NCBI RefSeq assembly: GCF_000018545.1 | Contig: NC_012586.1 | Coordinates: 62,001-126,000, forward strand | Direction of reading: 5' to 3' | DNA: 64,000 bases | From: Sinorhizobium fredii NGR234 | GTDB lineage: Bacteria > Pseudomonadota > Alphaproteobacteria > Rhizobiales > Rhizobiaceae | Part shown: piece after piece, positions 33,716 through 43,041 of the stretch | Layout of the letters: each line of letters opens with the position of its first letter | Numbering within the stretch: the stretch's first letter is position 1 | The notes under the pieces: model-generated | Told to the model about the DNA's origin: nothing | Database searches by the model: none | The model's input: the letters and a program-made list of their open reading frames with translations, nothing else | Program-made: the position numbers and the translations under genes

Positions 33716-35209
33716 ATGCCAGCAATTCTTGAAATGCAGGACATCGAGAAGAATTTTCCGGGCGTCAAGGCCCTCCGGGGGGTGACGTTCACCATCGAGA
33801 GCGGCGAGGTACATGCGCTACTGGGCGAGAACGGCGCCGGTAAATCGACGCTCATGAAAATCCTTGCGGGCGCCCAGGGCAAGGACGCAGGCCAGATCCG
33901 CATCGACGGAAGGGATGTGGATATCAGCGGGCCTCTGCACGCTCGGCAGCTTGGCATCGCCATCATCTACCAGGAACTCAGCATATTGCCGCATCTTAGC
34001 GTGGCGGAGAACATCTTCCTTGGGCGGCTGCCCCGCATGGCCAGCATGCCCTGGATCGTGGACTGGAAGCTCTGTTGCGCACGCGCACGAGAACTACTGA
34101 AACAGGTGGGGCTCGACATCGACCCGCTCATACCCGCCTCTCGCCTCAAAGTCGCCGATCAGCAGATGGTCGAGATTGCCAAGGCAGTTTCGGAAAACGC
34201 AAAGATCGTGATCATGGACGAGCCGACCACGTCGCTGACCAACCGCGAGGTCGAAACCCTGTTCAAAACTGTCCGGCGGCTCCAGGAGCACGGCGTCAGC
34301 ATCGTCTATGTCTCTCATCGCCTAGCGGAGGTGAAGGAGATCTGCGACCGCGCCACGGTTTTGCGTGACGGCATGAAGATCGGTACCGTGAACGTCGCAG
34401 AGACAACGAGCAAGGACTGGGTCAAGATGATGGTCGGGCGCGATCTCGACCAGCTCTTTCCCAAAATGCCGGTCAAGCGCGGCAAGGAGGCGCTGCGTGT
34501 CGAGGGTGTAAGCAGCCAGAAGCTCAAAAACGTCTCGTTTTCGGCGTATGAAGGCGAAATCCTTGGTATCGCCGGTTTGATCGGATCGGGGCGCTCGACA
34601 CTTGCGCGAACGATCTTTGGCGCAGAGGCCAGAGTGGCCGGCTCGGTGAACATCGGGGGCAAGGAGGCGGCCATCGCTTCGCCGCTCGAAGCCATCAGCC
34701 AGGGAATCGCGCTGGTACCTGAAGACCGCAAGTTGCAGGGACTCGTACTGCCCATGACGGTTCGCGAGAACATCACTCTCGCCAAGCTCGGCGGCATCAG
34801 CCGGGTAGGACAACTCAACCTGCGCCGCGAAAGCAAGGTGGCGGCCGAGTACGTACAGGCACTTCAAATCTCGACGCCCCATATCGATCAAAAGACGATC
34901 AATCTCAGTGGCGGCAACCAGCAGAAGGTCGTGCTTGCAAAATGGCTCTATTCGGACGCCAGGATCCTCATCATCGACGAGCCTACCCGTGGCATCGACG
35001 TCGGTGCCAGAGCCGAGATCTATGGATTGCTCCAACAATTCGTCGAGAAGGGCAAGAGCGTCATCATAATTTCATCGGACCTGCCCGAACTCATCGGCAT
35101 GAGTGACCGCATCATCGTCATGCATGAAGGACGCATAACTGCCGAGCTTGCGCCCAGCCAGTTCAACGAGGAACTGATCATGACCTACGCATCCGGTATG
35201 AGCCACTAG
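33716..35209 (+). CDS. sugar ABC transporter ATPase, two nucleotide-binding domains (RbsA-like)
   Basis: A 497-residue protein with two fused ATPase domains. NBD1 has Walker A GENGAGKST, a degenerate signature (RLKVADQQMVEIAKAV) and Walker B IVIMDEPTTSL. NBD2 has the usual degenerate Walker A (GLIGSGRST) with an intact signature (LSGGNQQKVVLAKWL) and Walker B ILIIDEPTRGID. Starts at 33707 and 33716 are both possible; AGGATGG favours the second. It energises import through the two permeases that follow. Confidence 0.92.
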   Translation: MPAILEMQDIEKNFPGVKALRGVTFTIESGEVHALLGENGAGKSTLMKILAGAQGKDAGQIRIDGRDVDISGPLHARQLGIAIIYQELSILPHLSVAENIFLGRLPRMASMPWIVDWKLCCARARELLKQVGLDIDPLIPASRLKVADQQMVEIAKAVSENAKIVIMDEPTTSLTNREVETLFKTVRRLQEHGVSIVYVSHRLAEVKEICDRATVLRDGMKIGTVNVAETTSKDWVKMMVGRDLDQLFPKMPVKRGKEALRVEGVSSQKLKNVSFSAYEGEILGIAGLIGSGRSTLARTIFGAEARVAGSVNIGGKEAAIASPLEAISQGIALVPEDRKLQGLVLPMTVRENITLAKLGGISRVGQLNLRRESKVAAEYVQALQISTPHIDQKTINLSGGNQQKVVLAKWLYSDARILIIDEPTRGIDVGARAEIYGLLQQFVEKGKSVIIISSDLPELIGMSDRIIVMHEGRITAELAPSQFNEELIMTYASGMSH

Positions 35210-35332
35210 AGGGTCCAGGAAAAATACCTGCGTCAGCTTTTCGACCAGGGATGCCCGAGGGATGGCGGAGGAGCCGGCCTTCGGAAACGATATGCAGGTC
35301 CGTCGCGTGATAGAAAGAGTGGGAGGATCGAA

Positions 35333-36379
35333 ATGAATAAAAGGGAAATTCACGCGAAAGGTGGAGCTGCCGACAGGCTCTCGGCACCGGCGGGCGCGTC
35401 CCACCTGATGGGGAGGTTTGGTGATCAGCTAGTCCCGGCCATTTTTCTCATCGCGCTGGTAATCACCCTGAGCCTTGTCTCGCCGAATTTTCTCTCTGTC
35501 GGCAATTTCCTCGACATTGCACGCGTCGTCTCGATTATCGGTATCATGGCCGTGGGGATGACCATTGTCATCCTGACTGGTGGCATCGACCTCTCGGTTG
35601 GTTCGACCTTCGCGCTTGCGTCCGTGGTCGCGGCCTCGTTGATCCCCGGCAGTTTCAGTGACGCGCCCCGCATATTAGCGTTCGTTCTTCCCGTTCCCTT
35701 TGCCATCCTTGCGGGCCTTCTGGTCGGTGCTGCCGTCGGCTTCATCAATGGATTCATTATTGCCAAGTCACGCGTCGAGCCCTTTATCGTGACGCTGGCG
35801 ACCATGGCGTTCGTTCGCGGCCTCACCTATCTTTTTACGGGAGGTTTTCCAACGATCTTTCGCCCTATGCCCCCGCTCTTCGAGTGGTTCGGGCAGGGTT
35901 ATGTTTTCGGTCTGCCCACCCCCACGATCTTTTTTGCGCTCGTCGTCCTGATCGGTGTGTGGATCACCCGGCGTACGACTTTCGGCCGCTCGATCTATGC
36001 GATCGGCGGCAACGAGGAGGCATCCCGCCTTTCCGGCATCAAGGTCCAGAGCATCAAGATATGGGCGTACACGCTGATGGGTGCTCTTGCGGCGCTTAGC
36101 GGCATCATTCTGGCGTCACGTGTCGGCGCGGCGCAGCCAACCGCAGGCCTTACATACGAACTTGACGTTATCGCCGGCGTGGTGATCGGTGGGACCAGCC
36201 TGCTCGGCGGGAGGGGATCGATCATGAGCACCGTGCTTGGCGTCTTCATCCTCGGCGTCATTTCCAACGGCCTGAACATCGCCGGTGTGCCCACCTATTA
36301 CCAGTACGTCGTCAAAGGGTTGCTGCTGATTAGCGCCGTCGGCTTCGATTCCTATTTGCGCAAGATGCAGCGGAACTGA
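35333..36379 (+). CDS. sugar ABC transporter permease (RbsC-like), first
   Basis: A 348-residue polytopic permease of the CUT2 family, with about ten hydrophobic segments and the conserved block MTIVILTGGIDLSVGSTFAL near residue 78 and the coupling-loop stretch YAIGGNEEASRLSGIKV near 220. GGGAGGATC precedes the ATG. It is followed after 37 bp by a second, only moderately similar permease, so the transporter probably uses a heterodimeric channel. Confidence 0.92.
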   Translation: MNKREIHAKGGAADRLSAPAGASHLMGRFGDQLVPAIFLIALVITLSLVSPNFLSVGNFLDIARVVSIIGIMAVGMTIVILTGGIDLSVGSTFALASVVAASLIPGSFSDAPRILAFVLPVPFAILAGLLVGAAVGFINGFIIAKSRVEPFIVTLATMAFVRGLTYLFTGGFPTIFRPMPPLFEWFGQGYVFGLPTPTIFFALVVLIGVWITRRTTFGRSIYAIGGNEEASRLSGIKVQSIKIWAYTLMGALAALSGIILASRVGAAQPTAGLTYELDVIAGVVIGGTSLLGGRGSIMSTVLGVFILGVISNGLNIAGVPTYYQYVVKGLLLISAVGFDSYLRKMQRN

Positions 36380-36416
36380 CGTCTCTCTCGCTGGACGAAC
36401 CACCTGGAGTATCGAA

Positions 36417-37475
36417 ATGCAAGCTCAGTCTAAAGCAGCTGCTCCCCTGGCTGTACCACAGTTCAATGGATTGCGATCGACGCTTCTGGCGCGCGGTGGT
36501 CACCAGTTGATCATAATTGCGTTGATCATCATCGTTGGCCTCGCCATCTACTGGATCCAGCCACGGTTCCTCTCGGCCTATAGCATCGACAATATCCTGC
36601 GAACCGCCAGCATCTATGGCATCGTCGCGCTGGGAATGACCCTGGTGATCATCACCGGCGGCATCGACCTTTCCGCCGGGTCGATGATGGCGCTCGGCGG
36701 TGCTCTTGCGGCAGGTCTCCTCGGGACCGCTTTCGGAGCGGCAAATCCTCTGTCCTTTCCCCCGATGGTAGCGATATTGATCGCTCTTGCGGTGGCGGCC
36801 AGCATCGGCATGTTGAACGGTTTGGCCATTTCGGCTCTTGGTATGGCGCCGTTCGTCGTCACCCTTGGAATGATGACTGTGGTGCGCGGACTTACTTTCA
36901 TTTTCGCCGATTTCACAGTCGGTTCGGTTCCGGGATCCCCGATAACATTCATGGATAGCCTGTTCTCCTGGCTGGGGTCTGGCTCCTTCGGGCCGATCCC
37001 GACGGCCGCCGCACTTTTTCTGACACTGGCCGTTATTCTGTCGATCGTGCTTCGCTTCACGCCGTTCGGACGCTCCATCTATGCAATCGGTGGAGACGCT
37101 GAGATCGCCCGTCTGGCCGGCATCAACGTTCCACTGGTCATCGTCGGCGTCTACGCCCTGATGGGAATGCTGGCGGGCCTGGGCGGCGTCGTCCAAGCAG
37201 GTCGCCTCTCGTCCGTCTCGCCTCTGATGGGGGTCGGCTATGAGCTCGACATCATCACCATTGTGGTCGTGGGTGGTGCAAGCTTGGCAGGCGGCCGCGG
37301 GACCGTCTTCGGCACGGTTCTCGCCGCGATCCTCATCTCGCTTATCGACAACGGTCTAACGATGATGAACGTGCCATCCTTCTATCAGTACCTGGTGAAG
37401 GGCTCCGTGCTGCTGGCCGCTGTGATCCTGGATCAATGGTATCAGCGTCACCGCGCGGCGATGGCAACCGCTTGA
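36417..37475 (+). CDS. sugar ABC transporter permease (RbsC-like), second
   Basis: A 352-residue CUT2 permease with MTLVIITGGIDLSAGSMMAL near residue 78 and YAIGGDAEIARLAGINV near 220. It diverges clearly from its neighbour in the loops, so it is not a recent tandem duplicate. A two-permease arrangement is known in some CUT2 operons. The dehydrogenase genes begin 36 bp downstream and are probably on the same transcript. Confidence 0.92.
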   Translation: MQAQSKAAAPLAVPQFNGLRSTLLARGGHQLIIIALIIIVGLAIYWIQPRFLSAYSIDNILRTASIYGIVALGMTLVIITGGIDLSAGSMMALGGALAAGLLGTAFGAANPLSFPPMVAILIALAVAASIGMLNGLAISALGMAPFVVTLGMMTVVRGLTFIFADFTVGSVPGSPITFMDSLFSWLGSGSFGPIPTAAALFLTLAVILSIVLRFTPFGRSIYAIGGDAEIARLAGINVPLVIVGVYALMGMLAGLGGVVQAGRLSSVSPLMGVGYELDIITIVVVGGASLAGGRGTVFGTVLAAILISLIDNGLTMMNVPSFYQYLVKGSVLLAAVILDQWYQRHRAAMATA

Positions 37476-37511
37476 TGCGTGCATAAGAGCCAGAACAACG
37501 GGATGTGATAA

Positions 37512-39203
37512 ATGGGATCGGGAACGCCGTCACCGGTAGACGTGGTCATCGTCGGCACGGGCGCCACTGGGGGGACTGCTGCCAAAGTATTGAGCGAACG
37601 CGGATTGAACGTGGTCGGCATCGATCGTGGCCCCTATTTGACGCCCAAAGATTTTTCCGGAGACGAGATCAAGTACGTCAATCGCAACTTCCTCGTTCCT
37701 GATGTGCTGCTTAACCCACGCACCTACCGCCAGGACGAGAGCGAGACCGCGGAACTGTCGGCCTTTTCATTGCTGCCGCAGGTGGTGGGCGGCGGAACCG
37801 TGCATTGGGCCGGCTGGTTTCCCCGACCGAAACCTTCGGATTTTATCCAGCACTCGTTGCATGGCGACGTGCCTGGCGCCAGCCTCGCCGATTGGCCCTA
37901 TAGCTACGAGGATCTGGAGCCCTTCTTGACCAAGGTTGAATGGGCCTTTGGCTGTGCTGGTCTAGATGCCGCCGATAGGAATGCACCGTACCGAAGCCGG
38001 CCCTATCCCAATCCGCCGATGCCACCGACCAAGTTTGGCAGGGCTTTTTATCGCGCCTGCCAAAAACTCGATATCAACGCTCACCCCATCCCGCAGGCCC
38101 TTGTCACGCAACCCTTCAAGGGTCGTAAGCCGAAGCATTTGACCGGCTTCTGGAATCTCTACGGCGATCCGAGCGGGATGCGGTCAGGTACCGCGACAAC
38201 TTTCATCCCGGAGGCGCTGGCCACGGGAAACTATGAGTTGCGTACCGACTGCTACGTACAGCGAATTGTCGCAGACAGATATGGTAACGCCGAGGGCGTC
38301 ATCTACCTCGATGCCGATGGCGCACAGGTTGAACAGAAGGCCAGCATCGTCATCCTTGCCGCAGGTGCGATTGAATCGGCTCGCCTGTTGTTGCTCTCGG
38401 CGACGGAGCGTCACCCCGACGGACTTGCCAACAGTAGCGGCATGCTCGGCAAGAACGCTACGTTTCACGAATATGTCTATGCAACCGGCGTCTTCGACCG
38501 CGAGGTCTGCGAGCCCTTCGACGGCTACGCTGGACACTATCTAAGCGGTGGCTCGATGCAGTTCTATGAGACCGACGAAAAGCGCGGACATATATGCGGC
38601 TCGATCATCGGCGCATCGCAGGTCGGACATCCCATCAACTGGATGCTGCCCGGGCGTCCGGTCTGGGGTGAGGCGGCAAAAAGGGCCGATCACGACTATT
38701 TCCGCCATTCCATGAAGATCGGCATGTGCCTGCATGACCTGGCCGTGGAGAGCAATCGCGTGGATCTCGATCCGACCGTCAAAGACGCCTGGGGCATGCC
38801 GGTGGCGCGCATTACGCATAGGTCACACTCGAATGACCTGGCGCTCGCCAAGTGGCAGCTTGCCAAGAACGCGGAGATACTCGATGCCGCTGGAGCAAAG
38901 CAGGTCACTTCGGTTTCACATCAGCGCTGCACGGGGAACACCTTCCATCAACACGGCACAGCGCGCATGGGATTTGACCCCTCGAAGACGGTGCTCAACG
39001 AATGGGGCGAAGCCCATGATGTCCAAAATCTCTATGTAATCGATGGCAGCGGATTCCCGACGGCCCTCGGAGTAAACCCGACGCTGACGATGATGGCGCA
39101 TGCCTGGCGGGCATGCGAATTCATCGCAGATTACCACGCGAAAGGCCGCAAGTTCCGGCTCGATCGTCGGCCCGCAGCCCGGAACAACGCGGGAGGGGCT
39201 TGA
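37512..39203 (+). CDS. GMC-type FAD oxidoreductase lacking the cysteine cluster
   Basis: A 563-residue flavoprotein of the glucose-methanol-choline family, gluconate/glycoside dehydrogenase branch. The FAD-binding GxGxxG-type loop is at residues 14-21 (VGTGATGG), GGGTVHWAGW near 93, and the catalytic His region is HQHGTARMG near 480 with NPTLTMMAHAW near the end. No signal peptide is visible, so it acts in the cytoplasm or is exported only as a complex with another subunit. Where the paralog at 40.6 kb has four cysteines, this protein has GFWNLYGDPSGMRSGT (residues 212-227), so it cannot hold the same Fe-S cluster. It is coupled to a subunit-3-like gene starting 2 bp after its stop. Confidence 0.87.
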   Translation: MGSGTPSPVDVVIVGTGATGGTAAKVLSERGLNVVGIDRGPYLTPKDFSGDEIKYVNRNFLVPDVLLNPRTYRQDESETAELSAFSLLPQVVGGGTVHWAGWFPRPKPSDFIQHSLHGDVPGASLADWPYSYEDLEPFLTKVEWAFGCAGLDAADRNAPYRSRPYPNPPMPPTKFGRAFYRACQKLDINAHPIPQALVTQPFKGRKPKHLTGFWNLYGDPSGMRSGTATTFIPEALATGNYELRTDCYVQRIVADRYGNAEGVIYLDADGAQVEQKASIVILAAGAIESARLLLLSATERHPDGLANSSGMLGKNATFHEYVYATGVFDREVCEPFDGYAGHYLSGGSMQFYETDEKRGHICGSIIGASQVGHPINWMLPGRPVWGEAAKRADHDYFRHSMKIGMCLHDLAVESNRVDLDPTVKDAWGMPVARITHRSHSNDLALAKWQLAKNAEILDAAGAKQVTSVSHQRCTGNTFHQHGTARMGFDPSKTVLNEWGEAHDVQNLYVIDGSGFPTALGVNPTLTMMAHAWRACEFIADYHAKGRKFRLDRRPAARNNAGGA

Positions 39204-39204
39204 T

Positions 39205-39900
39205 ATGGCAAGCAGAGCGGAATGGCAAAGGATAACTCGGTCCGTCACGGGCGGACCGGAAAACCGGCTGTTCTTTACCGCGCATGAGTGGGCCACAATA
39301 GAAGCGGCAACCGCGCGTATCTATCCCACCGACGAGACGCCAGGTGCTCGCGAGGCAATGGCGGTTCGTTTCATCGACCGCTATCTCTCAGGCCTCGACT
39401 ACATCTTTGCCAGTGCCGACGGAGACGCATTCCTCCAGATCAGCGGTAAGGACCGAGACGCATGGCGCATCCGGATCGAGAAGCTCCAAAGGAGATATCG
39501 CGACGGCATCCGCCGGCTCGATGATGTCGCACTCACCGAGTTCAAGACCGAATTTCGCCACCTTGATGCCGCGCAGCAGGACCGCGCACTCGAGATCCTA
39601 TCCGGTTCACCCAAACCGACTCGCATTCAGGTCGCCGAAGAGGGCGAAGCCCATGTCCAGAACATCTCGGATGATGACCTGGATTTCTTTGCCGCGCTAA
39701 CCCTGCACACTAGGCAAGGCACGTTCTGCGATCCGGTCTACGGCGGCAATGCCGGTCGTGTTGGCTGGGATGCGATCGGCTTTCCCGGTCCGCCAACACT
39801 CGCCTCGACCCAGGACTGTTCCTATGGCCATGCGGACAAGTTCCTGACCGATTTTGACTGGGAGGATCTGATCCCGCATCTCAAGAACAGAGTTCGGTAA
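39205..39900 (+). CDS. gluconate 2-dehydrogenase subunit 3-like protein, first
   Basis: A 231-residue small subunit of the gluconate 2-dehydrogenase subunit 3 family: FFTAHEWATIEAATARIYPTDETPGA near residue 25 and the closing signature GTFCDPVYGGN then GWDAIGFPGP. These subunits escort and stabilise GMC flavoproteins. Members in secreted enzymes carry a Tat signal, which is absent here. GGAGGGG stands before the ATG and the gene follows its GMC partner by one base, so a 1:1 complex is likely. Confidence 0.87.
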   Translation: MASRAEWQRITRSVTGGPENRLFFTAHEWATIEAATARIYPTDETPGAREAMAVRFIDRYLSGLDYIFASADGDAFLQISGKDRDAWRIRIEKLQRRYRDGIRRLDDVALTEFKTEFRHLDAAQQDRALEILSGSPKPTRIQVAEEGEAHVQNISDDDLDFFAALTLHTRQGTFCDPVYGGNAGRVGWDAIGFPGPPTLASTQDCSYGHADKFLTDFDWEDLIPHLKNRVR

Positions 39901-39947
39901 CGCGCGCGAGAACGTTTCATTGATGCCGAAAGGCGGAAGGAGAAAAA

Positions 39948-40565
39948 ATGACCAACCACTCACCAGGGAACGCCAGCCCCCCTACTACCGGAATAAATCC
40001 CGACGGATTCATGTTCTTCAATGCCACCGAAGCGCGCACGCTCGATGCGATGACCGCCCGCATCATGCCGAGCGAGCCGGACGGATTGGGCGCCCGCGAA
40101 GCGGGCGTCGTCACATATCTCGATCACGCGGTCGCGGGTTATTTCCGGGATCTGCAGAGCATCTATCGGGTCGGCCTGCAGCGGCTCGATTCCTATTGCC
40201 TTGCGAAGGCCGGCGCCGTCTTTGCCGGACTCAGTGTGTCTCGACAGGATGAAATCCTGCGCGAACTCGATGCCGGAATCGACGTTTCCGCTGCCGGCGC
40301 GGACACCGAGGGGCTGGAAGGAGATTCCGTTGAACCGATCCTCACCCGTTTCTTTGCGATCGTGCGCGAACATACGATCCAGGGCATGTTCTGCGATCCG
40401 ATCTATGGCGGCAATCGCGATTTTGTTGGTTGGAAGCTGATCGGCTTTCCAGGAGCCCAGTGGGAATACACCGAAGAGCAGATGCGCCCGGGGTTCGATG
40501 CGACGACTATTCCCATACTGTCCCTTGCCGATCTCCAGCGTTCGAGAGTTTTCTGTCATGACTAA
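39948..40565 (+). CDS. gluconate 2-dehydrogenase subunit 3-like protein, second
   Basis: A 205-residue paralog of the previous subunit: FFNATEARTLDAMTARIMPSEPDGLGA near residue 25 and MFCDPIYGGN then GWKLIGFPG near 165. Again no Tat signal. AAGGAG precedes the ATG. Its stop overlaps the start of the second GMC gene by 8 bp, tying it to that partner. Confidence 0.87.
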   Translation: MTNHSPGNASPPTTGINPDGFMFFNATEARTLDAMTARIMPSEPDGLGAREAGVVTYLDHAVAGYFRDLQSIYRVGLQRLDSYCLAKAGAVFAGLSVSRQDEILRELDAGIDVSAAGADTEGLEGDSVEPILTRFFAIVREHTIQGMFCDPIYGGNRDFVGWKLIGFPGAQWEYTEEQMRPGFDATTIPILSLADLQRSRVFCHD

Positions 40566-42249
40566 GAAGAAAGAAGCCATTGTTGTCGGCCTCGGCGCCT
40601 CGGGCGGCATTATCGCCGCAGCGCTCGCCAAGGCAGGTGTAAAGGTAACGGCTCTGGAAAAGGGCCCTCATTACCCCGAGGACCATTTTCGCGACAAACA
40701 GGATGAAATTCGCTACTACACACGCGGAGCACTCGTTCCCCACCTGTCGAATAATCCAATAACCTGGCGTGCTCGTGGTAGCCAGATTGCGCGGCTGTTG
40801 CCTTGGGCCACCGGCCCGCTTGGCACAACGGAACCGCTGCATCTGCCGCCGTCCATCGGGACAGGTGGCGGAACCTTGCACTGGGGTGGTGCGGTGTGGC
40901 GCCATAGGGAGGCCGACTTCCGCATGCGCAGCGCTCTTATCGCGCGGTATGGCGAGGCAGCGATTCCGGAGGGCACCTCGATTGTTGACTGGCCGTTCGG
41001 CTATGACGAACTCGAACCCTATTACGATCGCGTCGAATGGGAACTGGGTGTTTCCGGTCAGGCCGGCAACATCAACGGCGAACTCGTTGCCGGTGGTAAC
41101 CCGTTTGAGGCCCCGCGCAAGCGCGGCTATCCCATGCCGCCGCTGCGCTCCGCGGCGGCAAATTCGCGCTTCGTGGAAGCCGCGCGGCGACTAGGACTCC
41201 ATCCATTCCCGCAGGCAGCAGCAATCGCGTCCGAAGACTACAAGAACCTGAAGGGCTGTGTCTATTGCGGGTTCTGTCATGGCTACCCCTGTCATGTGAA
41301 TGCCAAGCAGACCTCGCACGTAACGTCGGTCCCCGAGGGACTCGCCAGCGGCAATCTCGACATCATCCCGTTTGCGCGTGTCATCCAAGTCAATCGCGAC
41401 GGCGGGCGCGTCAAGGGCGTCTCCTATATCGATGCAGTTGGCAAGGTGCACGATATCGAAGCCGACATCGTCGTGCTGGCAACCTATTCGCTCGAGAATA
41501 CGCGTCTGCTACTGCAGTCAGGTATCAATGCGAACGGCCAGGTCGGCAAACACTTCATGACCCACTGCTTCGGCTGGTCCACCGGTGTCGTTCCCGAATT
41601 CACCAATTCCTTCATGGGCCCGCTGGTGGGCGCGCACGTCGTCGATGACTACACCTCCGAGCTCATTCCGGACAACGATCTCGGCGTTGTTTGGGGCTCC
41701 CCGATAACCAGCTTTCCTGGTGACACTCAACCGATCGAGGCGTCGCACAACACACCTCCCGGTATGCGCAAATGGGGGAGCGAATACAAAGAATGGTTCG
41801 CCAGTTCCTACCGGCGCATTTTTTCCATGCATACTCAAACCTCGAGCCTGCCTTACGCAGGCGGCTATTGCGACCTCGATCCGAACATCAAGGATCCCTT
41901 CGGCCAGCCGGCATTGCGCATCACGCATGATTGGATGCCGCATGACATAAATTCGATGAAGTTCTTTACTCGCGTGAAGCAGGCGATCGCCAAGGAAATG
42001 GGCATGACGGAGTTCTGGGAAGAGCCCAATCCTCCGCCATATCATCTGTCGACCCATGAGGTCGGTACGCATCGAATGGGGCTCGATCCCGAGACATCCG
42101 TCGTCGATCCCTATGGCGAGTCCCATGAATGCGAGAAGCTCTTCGTTGTCGGTGGCGGGCAGTTCCCGACATTGCCTTCGTATAATCCGACCATGACGAT
42201 CCAGGCCCTCGCGTTCCTGACGGCGGACCGGATTGCAGGCAAGATCTGA
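40558..42249 (+). CDS. GMC-type FAD oxidoreductase with Fe-S cysteine cluster
   Basis: A 563-residue GMC flavoprotein. The FAD loop is VGLGASGG at residues 10-17, with GTGGGTLHWGG near 101 and the catalytic region THEVGTHRMG near 480 followed by SYNPTMTIQALAF. Cys234, Cys237, Cys240 and Cys245 (GCVYCGFCHGYPCHVNAK) form the cluster seen in FAD glucose and glycoside-3-dehydrogenases, where it binds an Fe-S centre for electron output. No cytochrome gene is nearby, so the electron acceptor is unknown. The start overlaps the upstream subunit gene. The pair probably oxidises a sugar, polyol or glycoside to the keto form. Confidence 0.88.
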   Translation: MTKKKEAIVVGLGASGGIIAAALAKAGVKVTALEKGPHYPEDHFRDKQDEIRYYTRGALVPHLSNNPITWRARGSQIARLLPWATGPLGTTEPLHLPPSIGTGGGTLHWGGAVWRHREADFRMRSALIARYGEAAIPEGTSIVDWPFGYDELEPYYDRVEWELGVSGQAGNINGELVAGGNPFEAPRKRGYPMPPLRSAAANSRFVEAARRLGLHPFPQAAAIASEDYKNLKGCVYCGFCHGYPCHVNAKQTSHVTSVPEGLASGNLDIIPFARVIQVNRDGGRVKGVSYIDAVGKVHDIEADIVVLATYSLENTRLLLQSGINANGQVGKHFMTHCFGWSTGVVPEFTNSFMGPLVGAHVVDDYTSELIPDNDLGVVWGSPITSFPGDTQPIEASHNTPPGMRKWGSEYKEWFASSYRRIFSMHTQTSSLPYAGGYCDLDPNIKDPFGQPALRITHDWMPHDINSMKFFTRVKQAIAKEMGMTEFWEEPNPPPYHLSTHEVGTHRMGLDPETSVVDPYGESHECEKLFVVGGGQFPTLPSYNPTMTIQALAFLTADRIAGKI

Positions 42250-42278
42250 TGACCACGACCGGGCAAAGGAGCGAGACA

Positions 42279-43001
42279 ATGGTTACGACCTCTTCGGTTT
42301 CCCTGAAGGGCAAGGTTGCATTCGTGACTGGCGCCAGCGGCGGTATTGGCGCCGCTGTTGCGCAGGCATTGGCCGCGCAGGGCGCCAAGCTCGGCCTTGC
42401 CTCGCGCACCGGCAACGATCTCGGTTTGGCGGACGTCGTGGCCTTGAGATGCGATGTGCGCGATCCAGCGCAAGTAAAGGCAGCCGTGGCCGCCACCGTG
42501 GAGCGCTTTGGGCGTCTCGACATCGTCATCGCCAATGCCGGATTGGGTTCATACCGACCGGTAATCGACACATCGACCGAAGAGATTGACGAGATGGTCG
42601 ACGTCAATGTCAAAGGGCTGATCTATACCGCGCAGGCCACCATTCCATACCTGTGCGAACGCGGTGGTGATTTCGTCACCCTTGCTTCAGAAGCTGGGCG
42701 GCGAGGCTTGCCGGGCGAGGCCGTCTATGTCGCCTCGAAATTCGCCCAGGTCGGCTTTACCCGTTCGCTGGACCACGAATTGCGCGGCTTCGGGATCAGA
42801 TGCTCGAATATCTGCCCTGGAGGGGTTGCGACCAATTTCGGCATGGGGCGCGGCCTGAGGACGCCCGATATGCCGCAGCTTTCCGAGATGATGCGGTCCG
42901 AGGATGTGGCGGAGGTGGTGCTCTTCAACCTGACACGCCCCCCGACTTTCCGCATTCTCGAGACCGCTTTCCGTTCAATGCACGAACAGAGCTGGGGTTG
43001 A
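42279..43001 (+). CDS. short-chain dehydrogenase/reductase
   Basis: A 240-residue Rossmann-fold oxidoreductase. The cofactor loop is VTGASGGIGAAVA near residue 18, the NAG motif is IANAGLGS, and the catalytic Tyr and Lys are in AVYVASKFAQ near 150. An acidic residue after the second strand is not obvious (ASRTGND), which hints at NADP use. AAAGGAGCG before 42279 decides the start over an upstream in-frame ATG at 42249. Part of the polyol operon; it probably interconverts a polyol or keto-sugar, possibly the reduction step after GMC oxidation. Confidence 0.85.
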   Translation: MVTTSSVSLKGKVAFVTGASGGIGAAVAQALAAQGAKLGLASRTGNDLGLADVVALRCDVRDPAQVKAAVAATVERFGRLDIVIANAGLGSYRPVIDTSTEEIDEMVDVNVKGLIYTAQATIPYLCERGGDFVTLASEAGRRGLPGEAVYVASKFAQVGFTRSLDHELRGFGIRCSNICPGGVATNFGMGRGLRTPDMPQLSEMMRSEDVAEVVLFNLTRPPTFRILETAFRSMHEQSWG

Positions 43002-43041
43002 GAATTGCGCCCTCGCGACGACACTTTTCCGGGATGTAAGT

